From Achromobacter sp. UMC71 (lineage in GTDB: Bacteria > Pseudomonadota > Gammaproteobacteria > Burkholderiales > Burkholderiaceae_B), in assembly GCF_014170305.1 (NCBI RefSeq), contig NZ_LZZT01000055.1:1-35463 (forward strand): a stretch of 35,463 nucleotides of DNA, written 5' to 3'. Below the pieces are notes generated by a model. It was given only the letters and a program-made list of their open reading frames with translations. It did no database searches and was not told the origin of the DNA. The position numbers and the translations under genes are program-made. How positions within the stretch are numbered: position 1 is the stretch's first letter; every line of letters starts with the position of its first letter. Below, one piece after another: positions 25,455-34,637 of the stretch.

Positions 25455-25570
25455 GGACGCTATCTACCAAATAAAGACAGCTTTTATTGTCTCACGCCAA
25501 TGGCGCTGCGGTAGTGTCCAGATGGCAGGATCGCCTCTTGTCGCGCAGCGAAAAGGGGGCGCCGGACAAT

Positions 25571-25598
25571 AAAAAACCGCCTGGCCAGAGCCAGGCGG
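25571..25598 (-). terminator. Intrinsic terminator of the histone-like gene
   Basis: On the minus strand CCGCCTGGC - TCTG - GCCAGGCGG is followed by six T. It lies about 35 nt past the stop of the histone-like gene. Confidence 0.9.
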
Positions 25599-25632
25599 CT
25601 TGAGGTACTGCTACCGATGTGGACCAGTCCGA

Positions 25633-26274
25633 TTACGGACGGCCACCCGTCGGGAACGGCCACGACGCGGCGGGGTTCAGCGCGGTCTTCGCGCCCGGCG
25701 CAGCAGCCGTGGACGGCGGCGTAGCGGGCTTCTTCGGAGCGGCTTTCTTCGCAGCGGGCTTCTTGGCAGCGGCGGGCTTCTTGGCAGCAGCCGGCTTTGC
25801 AGCGGCAGGCTTCTTGGCAGCCGGCGCCTTCTTGGCTACGACTTTCTTGGCAACCGCCTTTTTGGCGGGGGCCTTCTTGGCAACCGCCTTCTTGGCGACA
25901 GCCTTCTTGGCAACCGCTTTCTTGGCGACAACCTTCTTGGCTACCGCTTTCTTGGCGACGGCCTTCTTGGCGACGGCTTTCTTGGCAACCGCCTTCTTGG
26001 CGACGGCCTTCTTAGCCACGGCCTTCTTGGCTACCGGCTTCTTGGCCGCGACTTTCTTGGCGACGGCCTTCTTGGCTACCGCTTTCTTCGCGACCTTCTT
26101 GGCTGCCGGCTTCTTGGCGGCAACCTTCTTCACTGCCGGTTTCTTGGCGGCGACTTTCTTGACTGCTACCTTCTTGACTGCAGCTTTCTTGGCCGGAGCG
26201 GCCTTCTTAGCTACTGCCTTCTTGGCGGCGGGCTTCTTCACCGCTTTCTTTACGGCTTTCTTGGCTGTTGCCAT
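25633..26274 (-). CDS. bpH1: Lysine/alanine-rich histone H1-like protein (BpH1 type)
   Basis: 213 aa, almost entirely Lys, Ala, Val and Pro in pentapeptide-like units (KKAVA, KKPAA, KKVVA), resembling the C-terminal tail of eukaryotic histone H1 and the Bordetella BpH1 protein. It should bind and condense DNA non-specifically. The C-terminal ~35 residues (ATPPSTAAAPGAKTALNPAASWPFPTGGRP) are non-basic and may be a distinct tail. Two ATGs are possible; the second (26274, MATAKK) is preferred because AAGGAG lies 7 nt before it and only 1 nt before the first. Length varies between strains in this family because of the repeats. Confidence 0.93.
   Translation of the reverse strand: MATAKKAVKKAVKKPAAKKAVAKKAAPAKKAAVKKVAVKKVAAKKPAVKKVAAKKPAAKKVAKKAVAKKAVAKKVAAKKPVAKKAVAKKAVAKKAVAKKAVAKKAVAKKAVAKKVVAKKAVAKKAVAKKAVAKKAPAKKAVAKKVVAKKAPAAKKPAAAKPAAAKKPAAAKKPAAKKAAPKKPATPPSTAAAPGAKTALNPAASWPFPTGGRP
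25805..26110 (-). repeat. Degenerate 15-bp tandem repeats within the histone-like gene
   Basis: Plus-strand units of the type CTTGGCGACGGCCTT recur with a period of 15 bp (or 30), encoding KKAVA-like pentads. The reading frame is preserved, so unit gain or loss would change protein length without a frameshift. Confidence 0.85.
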
Positions 26275-26620
26275 GGTCATGCTCCTTAGGTTCAGGGGTC
26301 CCAGAACTTAAACCCGTGCCCCGACTCGCCAACAAGGCGAACCGTGCCCGGGCTATTCATCGGCGCATGCCGCTGTTCTGTGCGAGCAACAGCTACTACG
26401 GTTTGCGCTAATGAATTCGGCACAGCCATTTGATATGGCCCCCGCTCCTTTGGCGCGAGCCATTTCAAATGGCGCCGGTGGGCAGTCTGATCGCAGACCG
26501 CCTACCGCTTGTTCTACGTGTTCGAAAACACCCTGACCTGGGAGATCGCTGTCAGGCTTGGCGCGAACGCAACGCTCTTTGCAAGAGCGTGCCCGCGCCG
26601 GGCCCGACAGGCGAACTACG
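26275..26620. other. Spacer between nrdB and the histone-like gene
   Basis: 346 bp without a gene. It holds the histone-like gene's upstream region and a hairpin ACGCTCTT-TGC-AAGAGCGT (26572-26590) about 30 nt past the nrdB stop, which lacks a T-run. It also holds two small palindromes, GCCATTTGATATGGC (26425-26439) and GCCATTTCAAATGGC (26459-26473), which are also near-inverted copies of each other. Confidence 0.65.
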
Positions 26621-27820
26621 TTACTCCCAGCTCAGCGTGCCACCAGTTTGGTATTCGATCACGCGAGTTTCAAAAAAGTTGCGTTCCTTCTTAAGATCGA
26701 TCATTTCCGCCATCCACGGGAAGGGATTTTCTTCCTGCGGGTACAGCGGCTCGATACCGATTTGCTGGCAACGACGGTTGGCGATGAAGCGCAGATAGGA
26801 TTTGAACATGGGTGCGTTCAAGCCCAACACGCCGCGCGGCATCGTGTCTTCGGCGTAAGCGTATTCGAGTTCGACCGCTTTGCGGAAGAGTTCTCGTATT
26901 TCTTCGCGGAATTCCGGTGTCCAGAGGTGCGGATTTTCGAGTTTGACGGTGTTGATGAGGTCGATGCCGAAGTTGCAGTGCATGGATTCATCGCGAAGGA
27001 TGTACATGTACTGTTCGGCGGCGCCGGTCATCTTGTTCTGGCGGCCCAGCGCCAGGATCTGCGTAAAGCCAACGTAGAAGAACAGGCCTTCCATCAGGCA
27101 AGCGAAGACGATCAGGGACTTGAGCAGCGTCTGGTCGGCTTCGGGCGTGCCCGTCTTGAAGTTGGGGTCCGCGATCGCGTCGATGAACGGGATCAGGAAC
27201 TCGTCCTTGGCGCGGATGGACGGCACTTCGTTGTAAGCGTTGAAGATCTCCGCTTCGTCCAGGTCCAGGCTTTCGACGATGTATTGATAGGCGTGCGTGT
27301 GGATGGCTTCTTCGAAGGCCTGGCGCAGCAGGAACTGGCGGCATTCAGGCGCCGTGATGTGGCGGTAGGTGCCCAGCACGATGTTGTTCGCGGCCAGCGA
27401 GTCGGCCGTGACGAAGAAACCCAGGTTGCGCTTGACGATGCGGCGCTCGTCCTCGGTGAGCCCGTTGGGGTTCTTCCAGAGGGCGATGTCGCGCGACATG
27501 TTGATTTCTTGCGGCATCCAGTGGTTCGCGCACGTTGCCAGGTACTTTTCCCATGCCCACTTGTACTTGAAGGGCACGAGCTGGTTTACGTCCGTCTCGC
27601 CATTGATGATGCGCTTGTCTGCAACCTTCACGCGTTGCGAGGTGGCAGCGCCGCTGGCCGCCAGGCCAGCCGCGTGTTCAGGCGCGGCGGGCGTGGGCAG
27701 GGCGGTGTCGCCGAACACGCCGGTCGCCGCCCGGACTTCGGGCGCAGCCTGCCCGCCCGCCGCGGGCGCGGGGGCTTTTGCAGGTTGCGTGGCGAGGGTG
27801 TCGTCTTCCCAATTAATCAT
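26621..27820 (-). CDS. nrdB: Class I ribonucleotide reductase, small (radical) subunit
   Basis: 399 aa. It houses the di-metal centre and tyrosyl radical needed by NrdA to make deoxyribonucleotides. Likely metal ligands: Asp140 (FFVTADSLAANN), Glu171 and His174 (EEAIHTHAY), and the later CLMEGLFFYVGF and RDESMHCNFG segments. The radical tyrosine is present as Tyr178, four residues after His174, so this is a tyrosine-radical type rather than the Phe-containing class Ic. The first ~60 residues are an Ala/Pro-rich extension. The C-terminal tail ...EYQTGGTLSWE would dock on NrdA. It starts 21 nt after nrdA with a GGAG site. Confidence 0.96.
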   Translation of the reverse strand: MINWEDDTLATQPAKAPAPAAGGQAAPEVRAATGVFGDTALPTPAAPEHAAGLAASGAATSQRVKVADKRIINGETDVNQLVPFKYKWAWEKYLATCANHWMPQEINMSRDIALWKNPNGLTEDERRIVKRNLGFFVTADSLAANNIVLGTYRHITAPECRQFLLRQAFEEAIHTHAYQYIVESLDLDEAEIFNAYNEVPSIRAKDEFLIPFIDAIADPNFKTGTPEADQTLLKSLIVFACLMEGLFFYVGFTQILALGRQNKMTGAAEQYMYILRDESMHCNFGIDLINTVKLENPHLWTPEFREEIRELFRKAVELEYAYAEDTMPRGVLGLNAPMFKSYLRFIANRRCQQIGIEPLYPQEENPFPWMAEMIDLKKERNFFETRVIEYQTGGTLSWE

Positions 27821-27841
27821 GATTCATTCTCCGGAGGCGGT

Positions 27842-30772
27842 TTATTGGCAGGCTTCGCACTCTTCGAAGCCGGGGTCACCCGGCCGCATGGTGCAAACCG
27901 CCCCGAGAACTTCGGGTTCCGGCAAAACAGGTGCAGCGGACACGGGGGCGGCGGTGGATTGGCCGCCAGCAGTGACGGCGTTCAGTTCGCCGCCGCGTCC
28001 CGTGGACTTCTCGGCGCTGGTGGCGCCAAGGGTACGCAGGTAGTAGGTCGTCTTCAGGCCACGTTTCCAGGCCAGCTTGTAGGTGTCGTCCAGCTTCTTG
28101 CCCGATGCGCCGGCCATGTAGATGTTCAGGGACTGTGCCTGGTCAATCCACTTCTGGCGACGCGACGCGCATTCAACCAGCCAGCTCGGTTCGACTTCGA
28201 ACGCGGTGGCGTAGAGTTCGCGCAGTTCGGAAGGTACGCGATCGATGCGGGACAGGCTGCCGTCGAAGTACTTGAGGTCGGCGACCATGACTTCGTCCCA
28301 GAGACCGAGTTTCTTCAGGTCACGCACGAGGTAATCGTTAACGACCGTGAACTCGCCGGAGAGATTCGATTTAACGTACAAGTTCTGGAAAGTAGGTTCG
28401 ATGCACGCAGATACACCAATGATATTGGAAATAGTCGCGGTTGGGGCGATTGCGATGCAATTGGAGTTGCGCATGCCGTGTTGTTTGATGCGCGCGCGCA
28501 ACGTATCCCAATCGAGTGTGCTCGATTCATCGACCTCGACATGACCACCGCGTTCATCACGCAGCATCTTCAACGTGTCTTGCGGCAAGATGCCGCGCGA
28601 CCACAGCGAGCCTTCGTACGACTGGTAGCGGCCACGTTCTTCGGCCAGCAGGCTCGAGGCCCAGTAGGCGTGATAGCACACCGCTTCCATCGAGCGATCG
28701 GCGAATTCAACCGCGCCTTGCGAGGCGTACGGCACGCGCATCATCTGCAGGCAATCCTGGAAGCCCATGATGCCCATGCCCACCGGACGGTGGCGCGCAT
28801 TCGAATTGCGGGCCTTCTCGACGGCGTAGTAATTGATGTCGATGACGTTGTCGAGCATGCGCATGGCGATGCTGACGGTGCGCTTGATCTTGTCGTGGTC
28901 CAGTTCGAAACCGCCGCCGGCGGCCGGCTTCATGTGGGCGACCAGGTTCACGGAACCCAGGTTGCACACCGCGATTTCGGACTCGTTGGTGTTCAGCGTG
29001 ATCTCGGTGCACAGGTTCGAGCTGTGAACCACGCCCACGTGTTGCTGCGGCGAACGGATGTTGCAAGGATCCTTGAACGTGATCCAGGGATGGCCGGTTT
29101 CGAACAGCATCGACAGCATCTTGCGCCACAGGGTCAGCGCCGGCATCTTCTTGAACAGCTTCAGATCGCCGCTGGCAACGCGCGCTTCGTAGCCGACGTA
29201 GGCTTCTTCGAACGCCTTGCCGTACTTGTCGTGCAGGTCGGGGCAGTCGGACGGCGAGAACAGGGTCCATTCACCGCCTTCCATGACGCGCTTCATGAAC
29301 AGGTCGGGAATCCAGTTCGCCGTGTTCATGTCGTGCGTGCGGCGGCGTTCGTCGCCGGTGTTCTTGCGCAGTTCCAGGAATTCTTCGATGTCCAGGTGCC
29401 ACGATTCCAGGTACGTGCAGACCGCGCCCTTGCGCTTGCCGCCCTGGTTCACCGCCACGGCGGTGTCGTTGACGACCTTCAGGAACGGGACCACGCCCTG
29501 GCTTTCGCCGTTGGTGCCCTTGATGTGGCTGCGCAGCGCGCGCACCGGGGTCCAGTCGTTGCCCAGGCCGCCGGCGTACTTGGCCAGCAGCGCGTTTTCC
29601 TTGATGGCGTCGTAGATGCCTTCCAGGTCGTCGGAGACGGTGGTCAGGTAGCACGACGACAGCTGCGAGTGCAGGGTGCCCGAGTTGAACAGCGTCGGGG
29701 TGGAGCTCATGAAGTCGAACGACGACAGGATCTCGTAGAACTCGATCGCGCGCGTTTCGCGGTCGGCTTCGCGCAGCGCCAGGCCCATGGCCACGCGCAT
29801 GAAGAAGACCTGCGGCAGTTCGATGCGGGTGCCGCGGATGTGCAGGAAGTAGCGGTCGTACAGGGTCTGCAGGCCGAGGTAGCCGAACTGCAGGTCGCGC
29901 TTGGCGTTCAGGGCCTTGCCGAGCTTGGTCAGGTCATAGCTGGCCAGGTCGGGCGACAGCAGGCCGCCTTCGATGCCGCGGGCGATGAAGGTGGGGAAGT
30001 ATTCGGCGTAGCGTGCGCCCATGCCGTCTTGCGAGACTTCTTCGCCCAGCACTTCCTTGCGGATCGTGTGCAGCAAGAGGCGAGCGGTGACCTGGCTGTA
30101 GGCCGGGTCTTTTTCGACCAGCGCGCGCGCCGACAGGATGGCGGACTTGAACACTTCGTCGACGGGGATGCCGTCGTACAGGTTCTTGACCGTTTCCTTC
30201 AGGATGGCTTCCGAATCGATGAATTCGGCCAGGCCCTCGCCGGCGGCGACGATCGTGGCGCGCAGTTCGGCCAGGTCCAGCGGACGGCGGACACCCGCGT
30301 CCGTGACGTTCAGCACGTGTTCCTGCGGCGCGGCATCGGCCTTTTGCTGGCCTTCGGCGGCAGCGGCTGCGGCGCGTTCCTGGGTGCGCTTTTCGCGGTA
30401 GAGCACATAGGCGCGGGCGACGTCATGCTGGCCCGAGCGCATCAGGGCCAGTTCGACCTGGTCCTGGATGTCTTCAATATGGAAGGTGCCGCCACCGGGG
30501 CGGTTGCGCACCAGCGCGTTGACGGCCTGGGCCGTCAGTTGCTCAACCAGTTCACGCACGCGGGCCGAGGCAGCGCCTTGGCCGCCGTTGACGGCCAGGA
30601 AGGCCTTGGTCATGGCGATGGCGATCTTGCTGGGTTCGAACCCGACCACCGAGCCATTGCGGCGGATGATGTTGTAGCTGGCCCATTGGCCGCCGTTGGC
30701 GTCGGCCGGGGAATCGGTTTGAGAGGGCGGCACGGCCGAGGGCCGGGTCACAGAGGCGATCGTAGTCTGCAT
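27842..30772 (-). CDS. nrdA: Class I ribonucleotide reductase, large (catalytic) subunit
   Basis: 976 aa, longer than E. coli NrdA (about 760). The N-terminus appears to carry two ATP-cone allosteric domains (about 33-130 starting YNIIRRNGSVVGFEPSKI, and about 155-245 with RRPLDLAELRATIV). Catalytic features: SSCYLTTV (redox Cys), NLCTEITLNTNE (Asn, radical Cys, Glu), AVCNLGSVNL (second redox Cys), the radical-path tyrosines in KTTYYLRTLG, and a C-terminal redox pair in FEECEACQ (Cys972 and Cys975). The ATG at 30772 (MQTTIASV) has AGGAG upstream; the frame stays open to 30997 but that part would overlap the NrdR sites. It is co-transcribed with nrdB. Confidence 0.96.
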   Translation of the reverse strand: MQTTIASVTRPSAVPPSQTDSPADANGGQWASYNIIRRNGSVVGFEPSKIAIAMTKAFLAVNGGQGAASARVRELVEQLTAQAVNALVRNRPGGGTFHIEDIQDQVELALMRSGQHDVARAYVLYREKRTQERAAAAAAEGQQKADAAPQEHVLNVTDAGVRRPLDLAELRATIVAAGEGLAEFIDSEAILKETVKNLYDGIPVDEVFKSAILSARALVEKDPAYSQVTARLLLHTIRKEVLGEEVSQDGMGARYAEYFPTFIARGIEGGLLSPDLASYDLTKLGKALNAKRDLQFGYLGLQTLYDRYFLHIRGTRIELPQVFFMRVAMGLALREADRETRAIEFYEILSSFDFMSSTPTLFNSGTLHSQLSSCYLTTVSDDLEGIYDAIKENALLAKYAGGLGNDWTPVRALRSHIKGTNGESQGVVPFLKVVNDTAVAVNQGGKRKGAVCTYLESWHLDIEEFLELRKNTGDERRRTHDMNTANWIPDLFMKRVMEGGEWTLFSPSDCPDLHDKYGKAFEEAYVGYEARVASGDLKLFKKMPALTLWRKMLSMLFETGHPWITFKDPCNIRSPQQHVGVVHSSNLCTEITLNTNESEIAVCNLGSVNLVAHMKPAAGGGFELDHDKIKRTVSIAMRMLDNVIDINYYAVEKARNSNARHRPVGMGIMGFQDCLQMMRVPYASQGAVEFADRSMEAVCYHAYWASSLLAEERGRYQSYEGSLWSRGILPQDTLKMLRDERGGHVEVDESSTLDWDTLRARIKQHGMRNSNCIAIAPTATISNIIGVSACIEPTFQNLYVKSNLSGEFTVVNDYLVRDLKKLGLWDEVMVADLKYFDGSLSRIDRVPSELRELYATAFEVEPSWLVECASRRQKWIDQAQSLNIYMAGASGKKLDDTYKLAWKRGLKTTYYLRTLGATSAEKSTGRGGELNAVTAGGQSTAAPVSAAPVLPEPEVLGAVCTMRPGDPGFEECEACQ

Positions 30773-30914
30773 GGAAGCTCCTGTGCGAAAAGCGCGTAGA
30801 TAGCGACATGACGACGTCATGTCAGGTACGAAATTGGATCTTATTGAGGGGGGTCGCAACGCTTGGACGGACGAATCCGTATGGCGTGGCCGACGAGAAT
30901 CAGCGGTTAGGCGA

Positions 30915-30930
30915 CCACAACATGTAGTGT
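30915..30930 (-). promoter_or_regulatory. NrdR box 1 upstream of nrdA
   Basis: On the minus strand ACACTACATGTTGTGG, close to the NrdR consensus ACACWAWATMTWGTGT. It is paired with a second box 31 bp away, the usual spacing. Confidence 0.8.
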
Positions 30931-30945
30931 AGCACCCCTCGTTGG

Positions 30946-30961
30946 ACACTAATTCTAGTGA
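30946..30961 (-). promoter_or_regulatory. NrdR box 2 upstream of nrdA
   Basis: ACACTAATTCTAGTGA on the plus strand, a near-perfect palindromic match to the NrdR consensus. Centre-to-centre distance to the other box is 31 bp (about three helical turns), so NrdR can bind cooperatively and repress nrdAB when deoxynucleotides are sufficient. Confidence 0.85.
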
Positions 30962-31024
30962 TCGAGTACGACAGCTACAAGAAGAAGATAGGATCAAGTT
31001 CCCAAAACATTGTTACTAAATGCA

Positions 31025-31052
31025 CTGGGCGCGCCTGCTAAGGCGCGCCCAG
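31025..31052 (-). terminator. Hairpin after the ferredoxin oxidoreductase gene
   Basis: CTGGGCGCGCCT (31025-31036) pairs perfectly with AGGCGCGCCCAG (31041-31052) across a 4-nt loop, 25 nt past the stop. The 12-bp stem is strong but no T-run follows on the minus strand, so termination is plausible rather than certain. Confidence 0.55.
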
Positions 31053-31077
31053 GACCGTGACCGCTCAACGCCAGTGT

Positions 31078-34000
31078 TTATGCGGTTTTCCGCAGGGGCA
31101 CATCGCGCGGGGCAGGCGCCGTATAGCTTTGCATCAAGCGAGCCAACTCGGTCCTGTACTTCTCAACGCTTGCAGCTTTGACGTGGCCAAAGCCGCGTAT
31201 GGTTTCTGCAAGGGCGGCGATTGTAGCCGCTTGGCCGAGGGTGTCGCGGGTCAACCCTGAGAGCAGCCGGTCTATGGTCTGGCGGTACTCGCCGACCAGC
31301 GCGCGTTCCATCTTGCGCTCGGCCGTGTGGCCGAAAGGATCGAACCAGGTGCCGCGCAGGCGCTTGAAGCGCGTCAGCAGCTTGAGCGCCGTCATGGTGC
31401 GCGGGCCCAGGGTGACCTTGCGCGGCACGCCGGTGCGCGGATCCTTGCGGGCGAAGATCGGCGGGGCCATGTGAAAGCGCAGGCTGTAGTCGCCTTCGAA
31501 CTGGCCCTGCAGCTGCGCCTGGAAGGCTTCGCCGGTGTAGAGCCGGGCGACCTCGTACTCATCCTTGTAGGCCATCAGCTTGAACAGGCTGCGCGCCACG
31601 GCCATGGCCAGGCGCGGGCTCTTGGCGTCGGGCGCCAGTTCGCGCTCGCGCGCGGCGACCTGATCGACCACGTCGCGGTAGGCGCGGGCGTAGGCCGCAT
31701 CCTGGTAGGCGGTCAGGTCGTCGACGCGGCGGGCCACGGCGCGTTCGAAGGTCTCGGGCACATGCAACTGCACCACCTGGGCGCGCGGACGCAGCGCGCC
31801 GTCCAGCGCATCGGGCTGATGCGCGGCCAGGCGGCCGCTGTCGAACGCGGCCCGGTTGGCGGCCACGGCCACGCCGTTCAGTTCGATGGCGCGGTTGATG
31901 GCGGCTTGCGACAGCGGTACGCCGCCGCGCTGCCAGGCATAGCCCAGCATGAACATATTGGACAGGATGCTGTCGCCGAACAGGGCCAGCGCGGCTTCGT
32001 GCGCGTCGATGGCGGCGGTGTTGGCCTCGCCCGCGGCGTGGCGGATCTTGGCCAGCAGGGCCTCGGGCCGCATGGCCGCGTCGGGGTTGCGGGTGAATTC
32101 GGATACCGGCGCGACGTAGGTGTTGACGGTGACCTGCGTGTGGCCGCGGCGCAGCGCGCCCAGGGAGTCCGGCGCTACCGAGGCGACCGGGTCGCACAGG
32201 ATCGCCGTGTCGGCCTGCTGCCAGTCCAGGCGCACGGGGCCGGCGGCGGCGCCGGCGGGCGCCAGGCGGATGTGGCTGACGACGGTGCCGCCTTTTTGCG
32301 CCAGGCCGGTCAGGTCCAGCACGGCGGCGGACAGGCCTTCGAGGTGGGCGGCCATCGACACGATCGCGCCGATGGTGATGACGCCGGTGCCGCCCATGCC
32401 CGCGACCAGCAGGCGATAGGGACGGTCCAGCGCGGGCAGCTGCGGCAGCGGCAATTGCTGGATCAGGTGCTGCAGGCGTTCCTGGTCGGCCTTGGGCGCG
32501 GCGCTCTTTCTGGGCTTGCCGCCCATGACGGAGACGAAGCTGGGGCAGAAACCTTCGGCGCAGGAATAGTCCTTGTTGCAGCTGGACTGGTCAATGGCGC
32601 GCTTGCGGCCATAGGGCGTTTCCAGCGGCACGACGGACAGGCAGTTCGATTTCACGCCGCAGTCGCCGCAGCCTTCGCAGACCGCGCTGTTGATCAGCAT
32701 GCGGCGCGCCGGGTCGGGGAACTGGTTCTTCTTGCGGCGGCGGCGCTTCTCGGCGGCGCAGGTCTGGTCGTGGATCAGCACGGTGACGCCGGCGATCTCG
32801 CGCAGCTCGCGTTGCAGGGCATCCAGTTCGCGGCGATGGTGCACCTTGATGCCGGGGCCCAGGTCCACGCCCTGGTACTTTTCGGGCTCGTCGCTGGTGA
32901 CGACGATGCGCGCGACGTTCTCGCCGCGCAGCTGCTGGCAGATCTGCGGCACCGAGATCGGGCCATCCACCGGCTGGCCGCCGGTCATGGCCACGGCGTC
33001 GTTGAACAGGATCTTGTAGGTGATGTTGGCCTTGGCGGCCACGGCCTGGCGGATGGCCAGGTAGCCGGAGTGGTAGTAGGTGCCTTCTCCCATGTTCTGG
33101 AAGATGTGGGGCATCTTGGTGTAGCGCGACAGGCCGATCCAGTCGACCCCTTCGCCGCCCATCTGGGTCAGGCCGCCGGTGTCGCGGTCCATCCAGGCGG
33201 CCATGTAGTGGCAGCCCACGCCGGACAGCGCCTGGCTGCCTTCGGGCACCTTGGTCGAGGTGCTGTGCGGACAGCCCGAACAGAAGTAGGGCCGGCGGCG
33301 CATACCGTCGGCGTCGTTGGACAGGGTGTCCTGGCAGTCGAAGCCGGCCAGGTTGGTGGCCGTGGCGATGCCGGCGGTGCGCGACAGCCACGCGGCCAGC
33401 GGGCGCGCCAGCAGCGACGGCCGCAACTGGCCGGCGGACGGCACCAGCGGTTCGCCCTCAAAACCCTTCTTGCCGATGACGGTGGCGCGGTCGGGCAGGT
33501 TGAACAGCAGGTCCTTGAGCTGGGTTTCGACGACGGCGCCTTTTTCCTCGATCACCAGGATGTGCGAGAGGCCGCGCGCGAAGTCGAGCATGCGTTCGGC
33601 GTCCAGCGGCCAGGTCAGGCCGGGCTTGTAGATGCGCACGGGCGCGTTGGCCGTAACGGTGTCTACGCCCAGGCGCGACAGCGCTTCCATGGCGTCCAGG
33701 TGGGCCTTGCCGACGGTGACGATGCCGACGGTGGCGCGCGGCGCCGGACAGGTCAGGCGGTCGATGCTATGGCGGCGCGCGAAGGCGGTGACGGCCTTCA
33801 TGCGCAGGTTCATGCGGGTTTCAACGGCCAGCGACAGGAAGTCGCGGGCGGAGTATTCGAGCGCTTCGGGCGGCAGGTCGGGGTCGGCCGGCATGTCGTA
33901 GGCGACGACGGGGGCGGGCGTGAATGAGTGGCCGCTTTCGATGGTTTCGGACACGGCCTTGAAGGCGACCCAGGTGCCGGCGTGGCGCGACAGGGCCCAG

Positions 34001-34584
34001 CCCCACAGAGCGAAGGTTTCGTATTCGTCGATGGAGGACGGATGCACGATGGGCATCTGCCAGCCGATCAGGGAGGCCTCGCTGGCGTGCGGGATGGACG
34101 AGGACACCGCGGTGTGGTCGTCGCCCACGACCACCAGGACGCCGCCGTGGCGGGAGGCGCCGGCAGCATTGCCATGGTGCAGGGCGTCGCCGGCGCGGTC
34201 CACGCCGGGACCCTTGCCGTACCACATGGCGAAGACGCCATCGACGTTGCGGTCGGCGCGCACGCCGGCCTGCTGCGTGCCCATGACGGCGGTGGCGGCC
34301 ATGTCTTCGTTGATGCCGGGCAGGAACGAGATCTGGTTGGCGTCCAGGGCCTTCTGCGCTTTCCACATGGCCATGTCGACGCCGCCCAGGGGCGAGCCGC
34401 GGTAGCCGGAAACGAAGCCGGCGGTGTTCAGGCCGCGCTCGCGGTCGATGCGGCGCTGGGTGAGCATGATGCGCACCAGGGCCTGGGTGCCGGTAAGGAA
34501 GATGCGGCCGGTCTCACGGGTGAGGTTGTCGGCGAGCTGGTAGTCAAGGTCCAGCTGGGGTTCGGCGGCGGGCGTACCGTCCAT
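31078..34584 (-). CDS. Fused indolepyruvate/2-oxoacid ferredoxin oxidoreductase
   Basis: 1168 aa single-chain enzyme that oxidatively decarboxylates aryl- or branched-chain 2-oxoacids (products of amino-acid transamination) to acyl-CoA, passing electrons to an iron-sulfur carrier. From the N-terminus: pyrimidine-type domain (GFVSGYRGSPLGGVDMAMWKA); a cysteine-containing stretch (YFCSGCPHSTSTKVPEG); the TPP domain (about 450-510, GGEGVDWIGLSRYT...GYLAIRQA); an iron-sulfur cluster region (CEGCGDCGVKSNC with a further SCNKDYSCAEGFC, about 630-680); then the gamma-type domain (RLLVAGMGGTGVITIGAI, about 725 onward). I placed the start at 34584 (MDGTPAAEP) because AGGAG lies 8 nt upstream. It is divergent from an Lrp-type regulator, its likely controller. 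Confidence 0.92.
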   Translation of the reverse strand: MDGTPAAEPQLDLDYQLADNLTRETGRIFLTGTQALVRIMLTQRRIDRERGLNTAGFVSGYRGSPLGGVDMAMWKAQKALDANQISFLPGINEDMAATAVMGTQQAGVRADRNVDGVFAMWYGKGPGVDRAGDALHHGNAAGASRHGGVLVVVGDDHTAVSSSIPHASEASLIGWQMPIVHPSSIDEYETFALWGWALSRHAGTWVAFKAVSETIESGHSFTPAPVVAYDMPADPDLPPEALEYSARDFLSLAVETRMNLRMKAVTAFARRHSIDRLTCPAPRATVGIVTVGKAHLDAMEALSRLGVDTVTANAPVRIYKPGLTWPLDAERMLDFARGLSHILVIEEKGAVVETQLKDLLFNLPDRATVIGKKGFEGEPLVPSAGQLRPSLLARPLAAWLSRTAGIATATNLAGFDCQDTLSNDADGMRRRPYFCSGCPHSTSTKVPEGSQALSGVGCHYMAAWMDRDTGGLTQMGGEGVDWIGLSRYTKMPHIFQNMGEGTYYHSGYLAIRQAVAAKANITYKILFNDAVAMTGGQPVDGPISVPQICQQLRGENVARIVVTSDEPEKYQGVDLGPGIKVHHRRELDALQRELREIAGVTVLIHDQTCAAEKRRRRKKNQFPDPARRMLINSAVCEGCGDCGVKSNCLSVVPLETPYGRKRAIDQSSCNKDYSCAEGFCPSFVSVMGGKPRKSAAPKADQERLQHLIQQLPLPQLPALDRPYRLLVAGMGGTGVITIGAIVSMAAHLEGLSAAVLDLTGLAQKGGTVVSHIRLAPAGAAAGPVRLDWQQADTAILCDPVASVAPDSLGALRRGHTQVTVNTYVAPVSEFTRNPDAAMRPEALLAKIRHAAGEANTAAIDAHEAALALFGDSILSNMFMLGYAWQRGGVPLSQAAINRAIELNGVAVAANRAAFDSGRLAAHQPDALDGALRPRAQVVQLHVPETFERAVARRVDDLTAYQDAAYARAYRDVVDQVAARERELAPDAKSPRLAMAVARSLFKLMAYKDEYEVARLYTGEAFQAQLQGQFEGDYSLRFHMAPPIFARKDPRTGVPRKVTLGPRTMTALKLLTRFKRLRGTWFDPFGHTAERKMERALVGEYRQTIDRLLSGLTRDTLGQAATIAALAETIRGFGHVKAASVEKYRTELARLMQSYTAPAPRDVPLRKTA

Positions 34585-34637
34585 GGTGAAAGCTCCTGTA
34601 GTCGGCACCATGATAGGTTCGCGCAGCATCAGGTTTA

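Noticed and set aside
26558..30799. 1413-codon plus-strand open frame opposite nrdB/nrdA
   Set aside because: It runs antisense through both clear nrd genes and has no family motif; GC-rich third positions keep the opposite frame open.
31327..33927. 866-codon plus-strand frame opposite the ferredoxin oxidoreductase
   Set aside because: Antisense of a clear enzyme with iron-sulfur and TPP motifs; His/Arg/Gly-rich composition typical of shadow frames.
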